From Letharia columbiana (lineage: Eukaryota; Ascomycota; Lecanoromycetes; Lecanorales; Parmeliaceae), in the NCBI RefSeq assembly GCF_014066305.1, contig NW_023501057.1, positions 124,001 through 188,000 on the forward strand: a DNA stretch of 64,000 bases, written 5' to 3'. The translations under genes were made by a program, and so were the position numbers. Of the stretch, positions 24,337 to 40,302 are shown in pieces. The notes under the pieces are model-generated. The model did not search any database. It had not been told where the DNA came from and saw only the letters and a program-made list of their open reading frames with translations. Numbering within the stretch: position 1 is the first letter of the stretch; each line of letters opens with the position of its first letter.

Positions 24337-24611
24337 TATTAGATCTAATACGTTATAAGCCTTAGCGCTACTTACGCTAAGACGTCGATATCGTATATAC
24401 TATATTAGAGTTCCTTTTAGAATTTAATTTTAATAATATATCTTATATATCTAGAGGCTTAGCGAATATAGATTTACTTTATATATCTCGAAGTTTTAAT
24501 ATTTTTTAGAGATTAATTCTATTATTAAATATACTATTAAACTCTATAATGATATTATATTTTTTATAATCTATATTCGCTAGCTAATTATTAGTAAATT
24601 ACGCCTTTATA
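24337..24611 (+). repeat. 5' LTR of element B
   Basis: A 275-bp repeat aligning over its full length with 31187-31461; differences are mostly C/T and G/A. Confidence 0.9.
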
Positions 24612-27600
24612 ATTTTAATCTCTTTATCTTTTAAAGAAAAAGACTTATTATTATTATAATATTAAGTTTATCTTTAAATTATATAATAGAAAATGAAGAT
24701 AATATCGAGAGTCGCTATAGCGTTAATAATAAGTTTAAGAATTTCTTATTAATAAAAGATCTTACTATAGAAAAATGTCTTATAATTATTAAAATCGAAA
24801 ATTATTATCTAGAATAAGAATAAGAATTAATTATATTAAAGGTTTATAATCGCGAGCTTTATAATATTAGCTTATTATCTATAATTAGCGAAAGCTTATC
24901 TATATTAATTATTATTATATCTCTAATAAATATATTAATTAAAACGAAAATACTTTATTTTAAAAGAATATATTTTTATAAAAGTATTAGTAAGAGAGAG
25001 TACTTACGCTAATTCCGCGAAGTCGAAATTAAGTTTCTTATAAATTCTAAATATTTTACTATTAATTAATTAAGAATTATTTATTATATATAATTCTTAA
25101 AAGATAACTTTAATATTTAATAATATAGATATTATTAAACTTATAATCTAGAAGATATAATTTTTAAATTCTTTAAATAGTTTTTATTTAATTTAGTAGC
25201 GAATCTAATAAATCGCTATTTTCTTATTTATAAAAAGTAGAAGAAGGCTAAATAACGCTTCGATTAGAAGATATTTATTTTTAAGATCTATCTAGAGAAG
25301 CTAGAGGCTTATTTATCTCTATTTTCTAAGAAATATTAAACTAATTTCTTCTTAGCTAAACTTAGATTAAAGCTTAAAAATAAGATTTTAAGTACTAATA
25401 GTATATCGAAATAATAAAAAAAAATTCTTATCTAGATTATTATATAGAAAAAGATTTTAAAACGTATACGCTTTAATAATAATTTTTATTCGAAGTCTTT
25501 AAAAGAATTCGCTAAGAATAAGTCTCTAGAGAATTAAATTTTAAAGTCTAAATTAACTTTAAACGGTAGCGCGTACGTAGCGCGTATTTAAGATAATAAT
25601 ATAAAGTATAAAATTAAATTCTTTAATTCTAATTATAAAAAGAATAGTTATTTTTATTATAGTAAATAGAGTTATTAGATATCTAAGTATCTAAATCTTA
25701 ATAAATCGTCTATAGTCTATATTAATATAGTATTAATAAAAAAAGATTAGATCTTATAATTATCTTAGAAGTAAGATAAGAACGATAATTAATAGAGATA
25801 ATCTCTTCTATTCTTATAAAGAGATAAATAAAGCTTTAGAATAAATAGAGGTAACTTATTACTTTATTCGATATTAGAATATATATTAATTTAATTTTAT
25901 AAAAGTTTATAGTTTAATAAGACTTAAAATCTTATAATATTATTTTATCGTAATTAAAAGCGCTAAGTAATTAAAATATATATTATTATAGTATATATTA
26001 GCTAAATTATTAATTAGTAAATAATTAAAATTAAAATAAAAAGTATAATATACTCTTCTATATTATTAATTAAAAAGGTTTTAATATTATATTAAATATA
26101 TCTAAGTTAAATTAATTATAAGTATTATTAGACTTAGCGATAGAGTAATAATAATTTAAAGTTAACGCTAATAAATTATAGATTAAAGAATTAACTAAAT
26201 TTATTTAAATTATTAAATAAAAGTTAAATATATTTATAATTATATATATCGCGATAATATAAAGTAAATTAAAAAACGAGCGTAATCTAAAACTCTCTTA
26301 AAAGTTATTAGAGTTTAATAATATTTTTTTTAATAAAAAAATAAAGATTTTATCTACGCTTAAGTAGAGAGATTATATTATTAAAATTAAAAGCGATAAA
26401 AAGCTATTATATAGTCTTTTATATAATCTATCTTAGATAAAATTAGTAAAGCTATAACGCTATTTAAAGAACTCGCTTTAGAAAAATTAAATTCGTTATT
26501 TAACTTTATTAGCTAGAATATTAATTCTTTTTATTTCTAAAAAGAATAAGAGACTTTATTTTTATATTGATTATCGAAGTCTAAACGCGATAACTATTAA
26601 AAATCGATATTCGCTATCTCTAATTACTAAGATTCTAAATTATTTATATAAATTTAAAGTCTTTATAAAGTTAAATCTTAAGAATATCTATTATTAAATT
26701 TAGATTAAAGAAGATAATAAGTAAAAAACAGCGTTTCGCAGTCGCTATAATTACTTCGAATATTTAGTTATATTTTTTAAACTTGTTAATATATTAATAA
26801 CTTTTTAAATATATATTAATAAAGCTCTTATAAGTCTAATAGATATAATATATATAATATATTTAAATAATATTCTAATTTATAGTATTAATTTAGTAAA
26901 GTATTAATAATATATTAAGTAAGTACTTAAGCGTTTACGCTAGTTTTAATTATACGCTAATCTAAAAAAGTATTAATTCTATATTAAACGAGTTAAGTTT
27001 TTAGAGTTTATTATATTTATTGAAGATATTATAATAAATTAGAAATATATTACTACTATTAAAAAGTGATTAAAATTAAAAAGTTATTAGAATATATAAG
27101 TCTTTTTAGATTTTATTAATTTCTATTGATAATTTATCTTTAACTATTCTAGTATAATAGCGTTACTTACTAACTTACTTAAAGAAAATAAAAATAATAA
27201 AAAATCTAAATTGCTAGAGTAGATAAATGGCGCTAAGCTAGTATTTTAATAGCTTTAAAGTACTTTTATAATTATACTATTTCTATATTATTATAATTTA
27301 AATTTAAAATTATATCTTAAAATCGACGCTTTTAACTTTAATATAAAGACTATACTTTTATAACTAAATAAGAATAATTATTAGCGATTAGTAATATTCT
27401 AATCTAAGAAAATAATTTCTATAAAGTAAAATTATAAGATCTATGATTAAGAGCTATTTGCTATTATAGTATTTATAAAATAATAATATTACTATCTAGA
27501 AGATAATACGTTTTATATTAAGATTTTAATAAATTATAATAATTTTAAAGACTTTATAAAGTAGAAGAAATTAAATTCTAGATAAGCGCGTTAAACGCTA

Positions 27601-30600
27601 AAGTTAGCTGCTTATAACTTTAAGATTTTTTATTAAATAGATAAATTAAACTCTATTAACTCGCTATCGCGACGCTTTAACTATAAAAAAACTTCGTTAT
27701 TAAATATTAAACTACTATTAATATTATAAAATAAATTTATACTTTAAATTAATAGTAAGTAATTATAAAGAAATAAGAAGATTATAGCGGCGATAGCGTC
27801 TATATTTTATATTATCGATATCTAGATAGTTATTTCTAGAAGAAAGTCTAAGATTATATAAGAGATTACTTATAATATATTTTAAAGACTAATAAAAATA
27901 TTAATTTAAGATCTATAAGTTTATAATAATTAAATAAACTTTTTTTAAATTAATATTAATAAGCTAGTAATTAAGCGTTATATACGTAGCTAAATATAAA
28001 TCTTAGATTTTAAAAAACTATTAAAATATAATAGTCGCCTTTATATTTCTAGAAATAAGATTTTAAGAAAAGAGCTTATTAGTAAATATTATAATAATTC
28101 GTTATTAGAATACTTTAGCGCTATAAAGATATATAAGCTACTTATTTATAAATATTATTAAAATAAAAGTTTAAAGTAAATTATTAACTATATTAAGATA
28201 TATAATATTTATTAATAGATTAAAGCTTTATAATATCGTCTATATAGCGAGTTAAGCTCGCTTCTTATCGCTATAAAGTTATAAAAGAAAATTTCTATAA
28301 ATTTTATTATCGGCTTATTAGCGAGTAAATATAAAGATATTATTTATAATATTATTCTAGTTATAATAAATTAATTTATAAAAATAATAAAATATATTTC
28401 TATATTTACTATAATCGATATCGCTTAGCTAATAAAAGTATTTTATTTCGAAATAGTATATCGCTATAATATATTAAACGATATTATTAATAATAGAGAT
28501 TTTATATTTATTAGTAACTTCTAATTTATTATTTACTTTTATTTTAAAATTAAGTAATATCTAAGTATTATCTTTTATTCGTAAATCGATAAATAGACTA
28601 AGTAATAAAATTAGATGCTAAAATATTTCTTACGCGTATTCGCTAATAATAAGTAAAATATTTAGATAAAATAATTATTAATAATAGAGTTCGCTTATAT
28701 AAATAATTAATATTCCTTTATTAAAACGATATCGTTCTTTCTAATATATGAATATTATTCTAAAATTTATTAAAAGATTAAGAACGATTTTATTAAGAAG
28801 GAGATATTCGCTATAAATAATAGAGTAAAGAAGTTATAAATATTAAGGAATAAGATAATAGAGCGTCTTTATAGCGCGATTACGATTTAGTTTAAATATT
28901 ATAATAAAATATATTAGTCTTAAAGCTATAAGATAAATAATTTAATAATATTAATAATTAAGAATTTAAAGTAGAAATATCTAAGTAAGAAGTTATCTTA
29001 TAAATTTATAAGATTATTTTAAATTATAAATAAGATAGAGGCGTAGATATATTATCTACTTCTATCCTCGATATATAGAATTTATAATATCTTTTATATA
29101 TTATTATTTAAGTCTTATTATCTTCGCGATTATAATAATATAGCGAAAATCTTTATATAAACTCTTAATTTTATTAATAACGATAAACTTTAAGAGATTA
29201 AAGAAATTATTAATAAAATTAAGTATAAAAAAGATATTTAATATAAAGTTAAATAAACTAATTAAGGCGAAGAGTATAATTAATAACTATTAGATAATAA
29301 ATTTATTAATATTAATAAGCTAATTTAAATTTATAAATAGATAAATAGTAAGCGAAAGTATTAAGTAATAAATAATAAGTCTCTTATTATTAAAAAGCTC
29401 GATTAATTATATAGATTAATAACGAGTAAATAAAGGCGATAAAATAAGATATAATTATCGATTAGATTAAATATATTTTTAGATAATACTTATACTACGC
29501 GTATACTTCTCTATACTTACTATTATTAAAATATAAGTTAATAAAATAATTATATTATTTAACTATCTATTAAACTCTACTATAAAGAAAATTTATTATA
29601 TTAGAGTATATATTATTAATATAAACATATTTTTATCTAGAGTAGCTATTAAAGAACTATCTAAAAACTCTACGCTAGCGCTATTACTAAAAAAAGGTTA
29701 TTATTTAAATATTCTCCACTATCTTAATATTAGATTTCGAGTTAAATTTATTAATTTAATTCTTTAACGAGAAGATAGTTAAAGTATAATCTTCGTATTA
29801 ATATTTATTAATATTCGCTATATATTAATAGAGGCTCTCGAGCTTCTTTTTTAATAACTCGTTTATTTTCTTTAATTTCTCTATACGCTTATATATCGTT
29901 ATAAGCTAGTCTTAAAGATCTATAATTATAATAAAGACGACTAAAGTTATCGCTATTATATACTTCTATAATTTATATTATTAAATAATCTTCTTATTAA
30001 GCTTAGCTCGTCGATAAGATAACTTTTAAGATTATCTAGCGCGGCGATAACGCTATATTAATTTTCTTATCTATATCTAAAAATATAAAGAAATTTTAAT
30101 ATAGCGATTAATATTATATCTTTCGATCTTATAGTTATCGTAGAAGAGAGACTTATCTTAAATATATAAATTATTATCTTAATAAAAGTAAGTTCTATAT
30201 AATAAATTAGATATTAGAATTTATTAATAGATATATATATAAAGCGATAATAATAGAAATAGTTAAGAGTTAGTAGTCGCGTCTATAAAATAACTATATA
30301 CTTACTATTAAAGTTATTATTATTATTAAAAAAGAATATTATAAAATTATTAGTTTACGTATCGATATAATTAATAATAATAAGATACTTATAATAAAGA
30401 GAAGTAGATTATTAATATAATAAGATATATTATACTTATATTAGTATTAATATTAATATTATAATATTAGAGTAAACACTTATAAGAGAGACGTTAAGAG
30501 TTATAAAGAATAAAAATAAATAATTTAAAAGAGATTTTTATATTCTTTATTATAGCGCTATTATTAGCGAATAGCACTTAGTAACGTAAATAGTAACGAC

Positions 30601-31186
30601 GCGATAATATTTCGCTACTACTTATAGAGTTATATCGCCTAGCTATTATTATTATTTCTACTATTATTATTAATTAATAATCGAGAATATTATCGCGAAC
30701 GCGTCGCTCTATTAATTACTCCCTTTAAATCTCTATAATAAAGATTATTATTACGTTACTTCGCTATAAACGTAATACGCTATAGAAATAATATTATTTA
30801 TAGAAAAACTCTTCTCTCTCCTTTTACTTACTAAGCTTTCGAGATTTTATTATAAATTTCTAAATCTAATATTATTTACTATAGAAGTTATTAACTAGCG
30901 CTACGAAAACGTTAATACTAAGTATATCGACTTACTATAGATTATTATTAATTAATATTATAAAAGCGATATTATTCTCGAAGATAGTATTAATATTATT
31001 ATATAATATATTAATAATACGCTTACGACGCGTAAGAATTAGTTCTATCGCGTTATTAAAATAATATTATAATCTTAATAGATTAACTCTTTTCTCTTAT
31101 TTTCCTATTAGAATTTAAAGGTTTTTTAATAAGTATTCTATTTTTACTTAGGCGTCTAGAGATTAAAGTCTAGAAGAGAAGATAAT

Positions 31187-31461
31187 TATTAGATCTAATA
31201 CGTTATAAACTTTAACGCTACTTATATTAAGATATTAACATTATATATACTATATTAAAGTTTCTTTTAGAATTTAATTTTAATAATATATCTTATATAT
31301 CTAGAGACTTAATAAATATAGATCTACTTTATATATCTCGAAGTTTTAATATTTTTTAGAGATTAATTCTACTATCAAATATACTATTAAATCTCATAAC
31401 GATACTATATCTTTTATAGTCTATATTCGCTAGCTAATCGTTAGTAAACTATACCCTTATA
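31187..31461 (+). repeat. 3' LTR of element B
   Basis: A 275-bp partner of 24337-24611, followed directly by the ATAGA target duplication. Confidence 0.9.
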
Positions 31462-34400
31462 ATAGACGATTTTTATTAAAATATATCTATTATATAATTA
31501 AGCGATTATAATATTAATTCTAATATTTATAGAAATTCTAATAATACTATTAATGGAAATAATAATCGCCGAAGCGTTATATCTAATAACTCTCTATTTA
31601 TAAATAAAGATTCTTATTTTATAGACTTAATTTAAATCTAACGCTATCAACTTTTAAAGCTTAATATTAAGAAGTAATTAGTTCATCAAAAAATTTAAGC
31701 TAATTAAAATATAGAATATATAAGAATATCGTTATAAGTATAGCGATAATTACTATTATAATTCGAGTTATAAGAAAATAAGTATTATTAAGATATTTAA
31801 TATGTAATATCTTAATAACTATAACTCGATAATTATATTTCTTTAAAACTATAACGATTTTATCGTCTTAATATCTTATATCGATTTTTATATAAATAAA
31901 TAAAAGACTTATTAGATTTTAGCTTCTTTTAATAAATACTAAGAAGTAAATCTAAAGAAATATTAGAAATATAATATTATACGATATCGAGAAATTTATT
32001 TAAAAGAAATATAAGAGATAATATTTAAATTAAGTTTATAATTTAGTTATTAAATCTTATAATATAGAATATTAATTAATTAAAGTAATTATAAGAGATA
32101 TATAGTCGATAGCTAGCTTTAATAATTATCTTATTATATTTTAATTATAATGAGAATATTATATAACTAATCTAGAATATATAAAAGATTTATAAGATAG
32201 AGTAATAGAGAAAATTTCTTTAAAAGCTATAAAGAAGATTATTTAATTTATTATCTATATTATAATATTATAATAATATTAAAATATAAAGTAAAGACTA
32301 TAAAAAATAAAAGAGCTTTTTATTTTAGATAAGACTCGCTTTAATAATAAGATAAGTAATTAGAGAAGTAATAATTAATAATATATTAAGTTTAAAGAAT
32401 AATATATAAAAAATTAATAAGATTAAAAGAAGAGTTTATTTTTATTAATATTATAAGATTAAAAGCTTAAGCGAATTAAATTTAAAGATAGCGACTCTTA
32501 TATTAAGTCTAAAATATCTTTTATTAAAATATAATATTATAATTATAAATAACTAGAGATATTATAAGAATTTATTTAAATATTTAAATTATATTATAAA
32601 TAATAAAGTATATAATTATAGATTAAGTAAGAGAAAAGATAAAGTTTAATATTTATTATTATAGTATTAAATATACTATTAATTAAGCGATAATCTCGCT
32701 CTCTATTATTAAAAGACAAAATTATTATATTAAATAAAAAGTATAAAATAATTACTCTAATAAATATCGATAGCGAAAAAATCTTTATATTATAATCTTT
32801 TATTAAAGAGATATAGATTTCTAAATTTAAATATACGCTAATAATAATATATGTATTATTAATAATTATTAAATATTCTTATATAAAAAATATAATCTAA
32901 TCTTTAATCTCGCGAATAGTTAAGAAAAAAAGTAAGAGTAAATCTTAAAGATATATATTATAAATATATAAGAATATAATCTTATTCTTAATTTCTCTTA
33001 AATTTATAATATTAATTTAAATATTTATTAGCGCGAATAATTTTAAATCTATCGCGATTTTTTTATAAGTAATAAGAAGTAAGTAGATATTATAATAATA
33101 AATATAAAGTAATTTACGTTATTAGCTAATATAGTAATTATATATAATCTAAAATAAATATTTATTATATTTTTATATTAGATTTTATTTAAAAGTAATA
33201 AAGATAATTATAATAAAGTTATATAATATAATATTATGTAATTAAATAATTTTAATATATTTAAATAACTTAAAAATCTATTAGAAGTCTTTTTAGAAGA
33301 GTTATTTAATAGTCTTAATATATATAATTAAATTAAATATTCTATTAATCTACTATCTAGAAAGCTATTTAGAAATAATTCGATTTATAATATATTATAT
33401 AATAAATTTATAGCGATTAGAGATTATTTAAATATTACGTTTAAGAGAAAATAAATTTAATTTTTAACTAGTTAAATTAGCTCGCTAATACTATTTATTA
33501 AAAAATTAAATAACTCGCTATAATTATATATTAATTATTAAGAGCTTAATAAGATAATTATTAAGAATAATTATCTTATTATCGCTACTTTTAAAGATCT
33601 TAAAAAGATTTATATATATAAAGTACTTTATTAAAATTAATATTTATAATATATATTATAAAATATAAATATAAAAGAAAGATAAGTAAAAAATTATTTT
33701 TCGAACTCGCTATAACTAGTTTAAATATTAAATAATATCTTTTAATCTTATAAATATTTTTATAATCTTTTAAACTTATATAAATAAAGTATTTAAACTA
33801 TATATTAATATCTTTTATATAATATACTTAGATAATATATTAATCTATTTTAAAATAAAAGAGTTATATTAAAAGTATATATATAAAATATTACGCGTAT
33901 TATTAAAGTATCGACTCTATATAAAGTTATTAAAATATACTTTTAATTATAATAAGATTATCTTTTTAGAGTTCTTAGTAAATTAGCGTAATATTTAAAT
34001 AAAGCTATCGCGTATTAAGACTATTACTAAATAACTAAAATTAAAGTCTATTAAGAATATCTTAATCTTTTTAAAATTTATAAACTTTTATTAATAATTT
34101 ATATAAGGCTTTTTATAGATAGCTATACTTTTAATAAATCTAATTTAAGAAGTAAAGAAAGATAAGATTAGATTACTCTTTATATTTAATAAGAAAATAT
34201 ATAAGACTTTTAAAATATTTAAGCGAGTATTTATTATTATATTTATACTAAAATATTATAATTAAAAAATATCGCTTATTATAAAGATTAATACTTTTAA
34301 TATAGATATAAATAATATACTTAGTTAACTAAGCGAGAATAAATAATAATATATCTATTACTTTTTTTAACTATAAATTTAAAAGCGTTAAGTTTTACTA

Positions 34401-35975
34401 AAATATATATAATAAAAAGCTCTATATAATTATATTAGACTTTAAAAATTAAAGATATTACTTATAAAATAATAAGTATCTTATTTATATAATCTTAGAT
34501 TATAATAATTTATATTATTTTATAATAATAAAAGAGTTTAATATAAAGTAGATTCGCTAAATTAAGAAATTAGCTATATTTAACTTTATAATTAAATATT
34601 ATAAAAGAAAACTTAATTCTATAAATATATTATTAAGAAGATTTAATATTATTAAATCGAATAATAGCGAGAATAATAATAATAATTTTCTCTTTATCTT
34701 ACGAAATAAGCTTTATAATTAGAAATATTAATTTAATCTATAGAAATATAATAGTATATTTACTATAGTTAAACTTATAGCGTTAATAAAGTAATTAAAT
34801 AATATTATTATTATAGATATTTAAGTTATTAATTTAGATAAGAGAATATTTAATAGATAAATATATATTCTAGATACTATAATATTATTTTAATTTTTAA
34901 TTTATTAGATTTTAAAGTCAAAGAGATTTTATTTAAAGTTATAGAAATTAATAATAATATAGCTACTTAAATTATAATATAAAAACACTTTTATTATAAA
35001 TAAGAAATAATATTAAAGATACGCTATTAAATAGAGTAAATCTTTTAAAATAAAGAGTTAATAAGAATAAATTACTACGTTATAGTCTTATAGTCTATAT
35101 TTTTAATAATTCTATTATAAAGAAAGAGTTTTTTTATATAAATTATAATAATTTTAATATTAAATACTTTATTTATAAGTATATTAAAAAAAATATTAAA
35201 TTTAAGTATTATTAAATAAATATAATAAGCGATATAATAGAATATATTCGTATTTATCTTAATTATTAAAGAGTATAAATTTATTATTATAAGCTATATA
35301 GCGAGTTAATATCGATTCTCTTAAATAATATAAATTTATTTTATACTATAATATTAAATTTTATTATAATTTTATTATTTATAAGAAATTTATATATTAA
35401 TAAAATTTATACGATATTATCTTAATCTTAATAGATAAGTTAATTAAATATATAATATATATAGTAATTATTAAGAATCTAAAGACTAATAACCTTATTA
35501 ATATTTTATAATAAAAGTTTATATTATTATGCGATATAATATATAACTTAATTTCGAATTAAGACTCTCTATTTATAAGTAAATTTTAAATAATATTATA
35601 TTAATATTTAAATACGAAATATAAATTAAGTATTATATTTTATTTTTAAATTAATAATTAAATTAAAAGGTAAAATTAGATATTAGAATATTATTTATAA
35701 ATATATTATAACTATAAATAGAATAACTAGTCTAAAATCTTATTAATAATTATATTTATATATAATAATAGTATATATATAAAGCCTATTAATAAAATTT
35801 TATGAAGATTTATTAATAAGATATATAGTAGACTTAGAAATACTTTTAAAAATAAAATTTTAAGAGAGAAAATATTATTTACTATAGAGTAAGTAGAATA
35901 GTTATAAGAAATAAAATTATATTTAAAAGAATTATAGAAGCGAGTATTAAAGTAATAAATAAAATATTATAATTA

Positions 35976-38300
35976 GTATATATATAAAGAATAAGATAGG
36001 GCTGAACTAGAAAATCTTAAATTTGTATAATAACAGCTAATTATAAATTCGTTAGGTCTACGCATTAAAGTTAACTGTTAGAATCCGCGGGTAAATTCAA
36101 TATTAGCGTTTACCTCGCAATTTTCCATCAATGAAATAGCTATAAAAATCGTATGTTGCACGTTAAGTCTATATCCTTTGAAATAACCACTTTACGATAT
36201 GAAACTATTTCTTTATAATTTGATAAATTATAGAGCTTAAGCGTGTTCTTTCTAACGATATAAAAATAATGAAGTTTAGTCTACTATTAGTGGGTTAAAT
36301 GAATATTCTATATTATAATAGTTACTATTAGACGCTTTCGGGATCGAATAATAATCCTTCTTACTATTTAGTATAATTATTCTTCTTTCACTATTCTATT
36401 AATTCTATTAATTTCATTAATATAAATATAATCGTTCTCGATATCCCTCGCGGAAACGTTAGAGTTAAACGCTATTTACGTATAATACTACACCTTTTAT
36501 TCGCCTCTTAGATGTCTCCGTACTAACACTCTCTAGTACTCTTAGCTAGTATTCTCGTATTATCTATATTTATTATCTACTTATAAACGCGTTAAAAGGC
36601 TCTTATAATAAAGAGACCAAACGGAATTTATAGCCATCGCTCTCTTCTATATACTTCTCTCAAGTTAGTAATACTCGATTAGTCGCTTAGTTAAGTACTA
36701 TCTACTCTATTAGCTTAGTAATTTACTTAGTTAGATCGTTAGCAAGTTACTTAGTTATTCACTTAGTTATCTACTTAATTATATTACTTAGCTAGTCTAC
36801 TATAGTCTAATACTTTATAAGAGAATAAGTAAGTAAAAGAAACTATAATAGGTAAATCTGATGAGAATATTACGGATAAAACTAAGCAATATATAAGATT
36901 ATTATCCGTAAACGAATACGGCTATAGCTCTCTACGATCTCACGTTATATTAGTTATTTACTTAGTAAGTATATTTAGCTAGTTACTAAATTTAGTAGAA
37001 CTATAAAATAATAAAAGAAGAATAATTATGTAAATAGGTGGAAGATTATTATTTAATCTGGTAAATGCTAATAATACTACTTATATTTTTAAGCTTCTTA
37101 TTAAGGCTATTTAGGATCGTTAAGAATACCGTTAAGGGCTCTCTAAGATTCTACGTTAAGAATATTAGTTATTAACTTACGTTAGTTACTTAAAAGCTAG
37201 CTACTTAGTCTAATATCTCTTATAAAAAAAGAAGTATAGAGAAGAAACTATAATAGCTAAATGAAGGAGAATACTACGGAGAATATTAGTTCGAGCTCTA
37301 ATAAGAGCTTTTTAACTCGTTTATAAGTAGTAATACGGCTTAGCTCTTTAAGCTTATACCTCGATTATAATTTACTTAGCTAGAATTCTAAGAGTAATTT
37401 ACGATAGTAGACGGCTATAAAGAGATAACTAATAAAGAATATATATCTAAAGATAGTTATTAATAGTAGTAATATAATAGACTTACTCTTTATAGTCTTA
37501 TATTAATTTATTTAGCTAAAAGTAAGAGAAGTTACGATAATAAGGCAAATACGAAGAATAACTATATAAATAGAAACTAAGCGGTAATAAGGCCTTTAGT
37601 ATTAAGAACACGTCTTAGCTCTCTAAGATTCCACGTTATAACTGCTCTCTAGGTTTACATATTAAATTATTACTTAGTAAGCGTAGAATATTACTATAAT
37701 TTAGTCTATTATCTCCACTATAACTTAACCTATTATTAGCTTATTACATTTATATAATACATTAATAACATTATATAGAGAAGCTGATTATTTTAGTGCG
37801 ACGACTTATAGTCAATTAGGCTTCTATAGATTAGAATACATTACGAACGCTAATGCATATTTACTCGCGATAACGAATTAAAATCGTTCGATGTCTAATA
37901 GCTATTTCATTATTCGAAAGATTTCTACTGCGATAGGAGATATTATAGGATTCACACTACTAATTAACACATTATCTTCATTTCTTTTCGATATTTCGAT
38001 AAGTATTCTTATAATTATAAATAGAATAATTATTCTAATTTTTTTATTAATTATTGATTAATTCTTTATATCTAATAATACACCTTTCTAATTAAATCTT
38101 AATACGCCTCTATAAGATTTACTATAAATATATATATTATATTTATTAAAATAATTTTATAGAATAGAATCTTAAAGGTTAAAAACGCTATAGTAGAGCG
38201 ATTAGAGTTCGATTTAACTTAAGGGCTAGGGTAATTGATTATTTAACTTAAAAAATTAAAAAATCAACACTATCGAATTATAATTCAAAGGCCTATTACT
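35976..38300 (+). mobile_element. Repeat D1, unclassified element nested in C, RIP-mutated
   Basis: It interrupts the pol frame of C between a KYYN segment (about 35960-35975) and the linker that resumes near 38320. It aligns along its length with D2 (54747-56677): the shared start GAATAAGATAGGGCTGA, the inner start region around 36415-36480, a tandem-unit region around 36830-37740 with about four degenerate units, and the end (GTTCGATTTAACTTA, then GGCCT about 38289). About 2.3 kb. No transposase or reverse transcriptase motif is visible. RIP is strong but less complete than in A-C, as many CA/TG remain (for example 37050-37110), suggesting later arrival or weaker exposure. Confidence 0.75.
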
Positions 38301-40302
38301 AATAGTAATTATAAAATTATAACTTTTAAAAAAAAGATAAAATATTATTATAAAGTTTAAATATATATATCTTATACGATTAAAGAAAAAACTTAATTAT
38401 AGATAATTTAAATCTTTTAAAGTATTAGAGAAAATAAATATATAGGTTTATAAGCTAGACCTCTCTACTAGATATAAAAGAATTTATTTTATATTTTATA
38501 TATTATTATTAGAGTCGTAATATTTATATAATAATAATTTAAAATTATAAATAATTTTAATTAATAAAGAAGAAGAGTGGGAGATTAATAAGATATTAGA
38601 TAAAAGAGTTTATAAGAGATAAGACTAAATATCTTATTAACTAAAAAGACTTCTTATTTTATAAAACTTTATAGAAATTAATAAAGTATCTTAAAAATAT
38701 TAAAAATATAATTAAGAATTTTAAATAAGTAAAGAAATTATATAAATTAATATTTAAAATAAAGTTAAAAGCGTAATTATTAAGAGGAGATTAAAAAATA
38801 AAAAAGATTATAAAAATAGTAGTAATAGAGAAGTCTTAAAGAGTAAATATATTATAATTAAAAGATCTAGCGAAAATAGCTAAAATATTTATAACTTAAT
38901 TTTAAAGCGTTAAAATATTATATATAATAAGAAAAATAGTTATTAAAGTTATATCTAAGACTAATACTACTTAATATTAATTAATTTATTATTTTATATT
39001 AAAAAGTAATTACTTATCTAAAAAATTTATTAAATAATAAAAAGATTTAATATAAGAGATAGTAAGAGAAATAATCGAAGAAGAGGATAAAGATAGCGAT
39101 ATTATATCGAAGTTCCTCGATATAATAAGCTATTATATATATTAGCTACATACTCTAATATATATTAATAAAATTTATATTATTTTAACGACAAAAAATA
39201 ATATAAATATTTTTATTAATATAAATTATAGCGAGAATATTAATCTAGTAGATAGAGATCGAGTTTATAATATATATATAATCTCTATAAAAGTACTACT
39301 TATATTTATATTAGCGTAAGCTAGTAGAAAACATAATATAAATTATATAAGAGTTATATATAAGAGTATATATATAATAATAGTAAAAGGAAATTAGTAT
39401 ATATTAGCGTAATCTCTTAATTATCTAATATCTCTTTTATTTCTATGATATAAACGATATAGTCTAGTTAAGAGTAGCGATAAAAAAGGCTAATAGCCTT
39501 CTTAGCTAAGTATATCTTTAAAATAAATATAAATATCTATTAATAATAGCGTAGAGGCGTAGAGATTATAACGGCTATAAGTATTTAATAACTCTATAGA
39601 ACTATAAAAGCGAAGATTTAATATTACTATCGATATATTAATATACTTCTTATACTATTTATAAAGTATTATAAAGTATTTTTTAAGATACTTATTATAT
39701 ATAAAGTTAATCTAAATAATTATAATCTTATTTAATTATTATCTTAATTAATATATATATTATACTATTATAATAATATATAACTCGCTATCGCGATATT
39801 ATAATAAGAATAAATAAAAATAAGATAGTATATATAAAGAAGAATTAAATATTTACTTATAATAGCGTCGATATTAATATTATTACTAAAAAGAATAAAA
39901 GTTAGATTAAAAGTAAGTCTTTTATACTTACTAACGCGACTTTTAATAATTATTATAATAAAATTATTACGATTATAAAGTAATAATATAATAATATATC
40001 TATAGTAATAACGATAATAGTATATCGTCGCAATAAAATAATACTATACGTCTATATTCTATTATTTAAAATAATAATATATATAGCGATACTATCGCGA
40101 TTTAGTATATAAATATAATAATATACTTAAGAAGACCTTAGAGTATATAATATAAATACGCTATTATAATATATATTAGTTTAAATTATATTTAAGCTAA
40201 TAATAAATAGCGTAAATAATATTAATAAATTTATATATATTTAATTATAAGATATAATAATAATAAAATTTAGAGATTAAATCTTCTAAGAAGAGATATA
40301 GT

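Larger units (their letters stand above)
24337..31461 (+). mobile_element. Ty3/gypsy element B nested in C
   Basis: LTRs at 24337-24611 and 31187-31461 are exactly 275 bp each, start TATTAGATC and end TTATA, and are flanked by the target duplication ATAGA (24332-24336 and 31462-31466). It sits 130 bp downstream of the 5' LTR of C. The reverse transcriptase core at about 26565-26790 reads DYRSLNAITIKNRYSLSLI, then KFKVFIKLNLKNIYY and FRSRYNYFEYLVIFF, with stops where Trp/Gln/Arg are expected. Integrase at about 28200-28760 reads ISINFIIGLLASKY, then IINNRDFIF, and later an EFAY block, covering the D-D-E arrangement. Size 7.1 kb. Inserted after C, because it interrupts C. Confidence 0.92.
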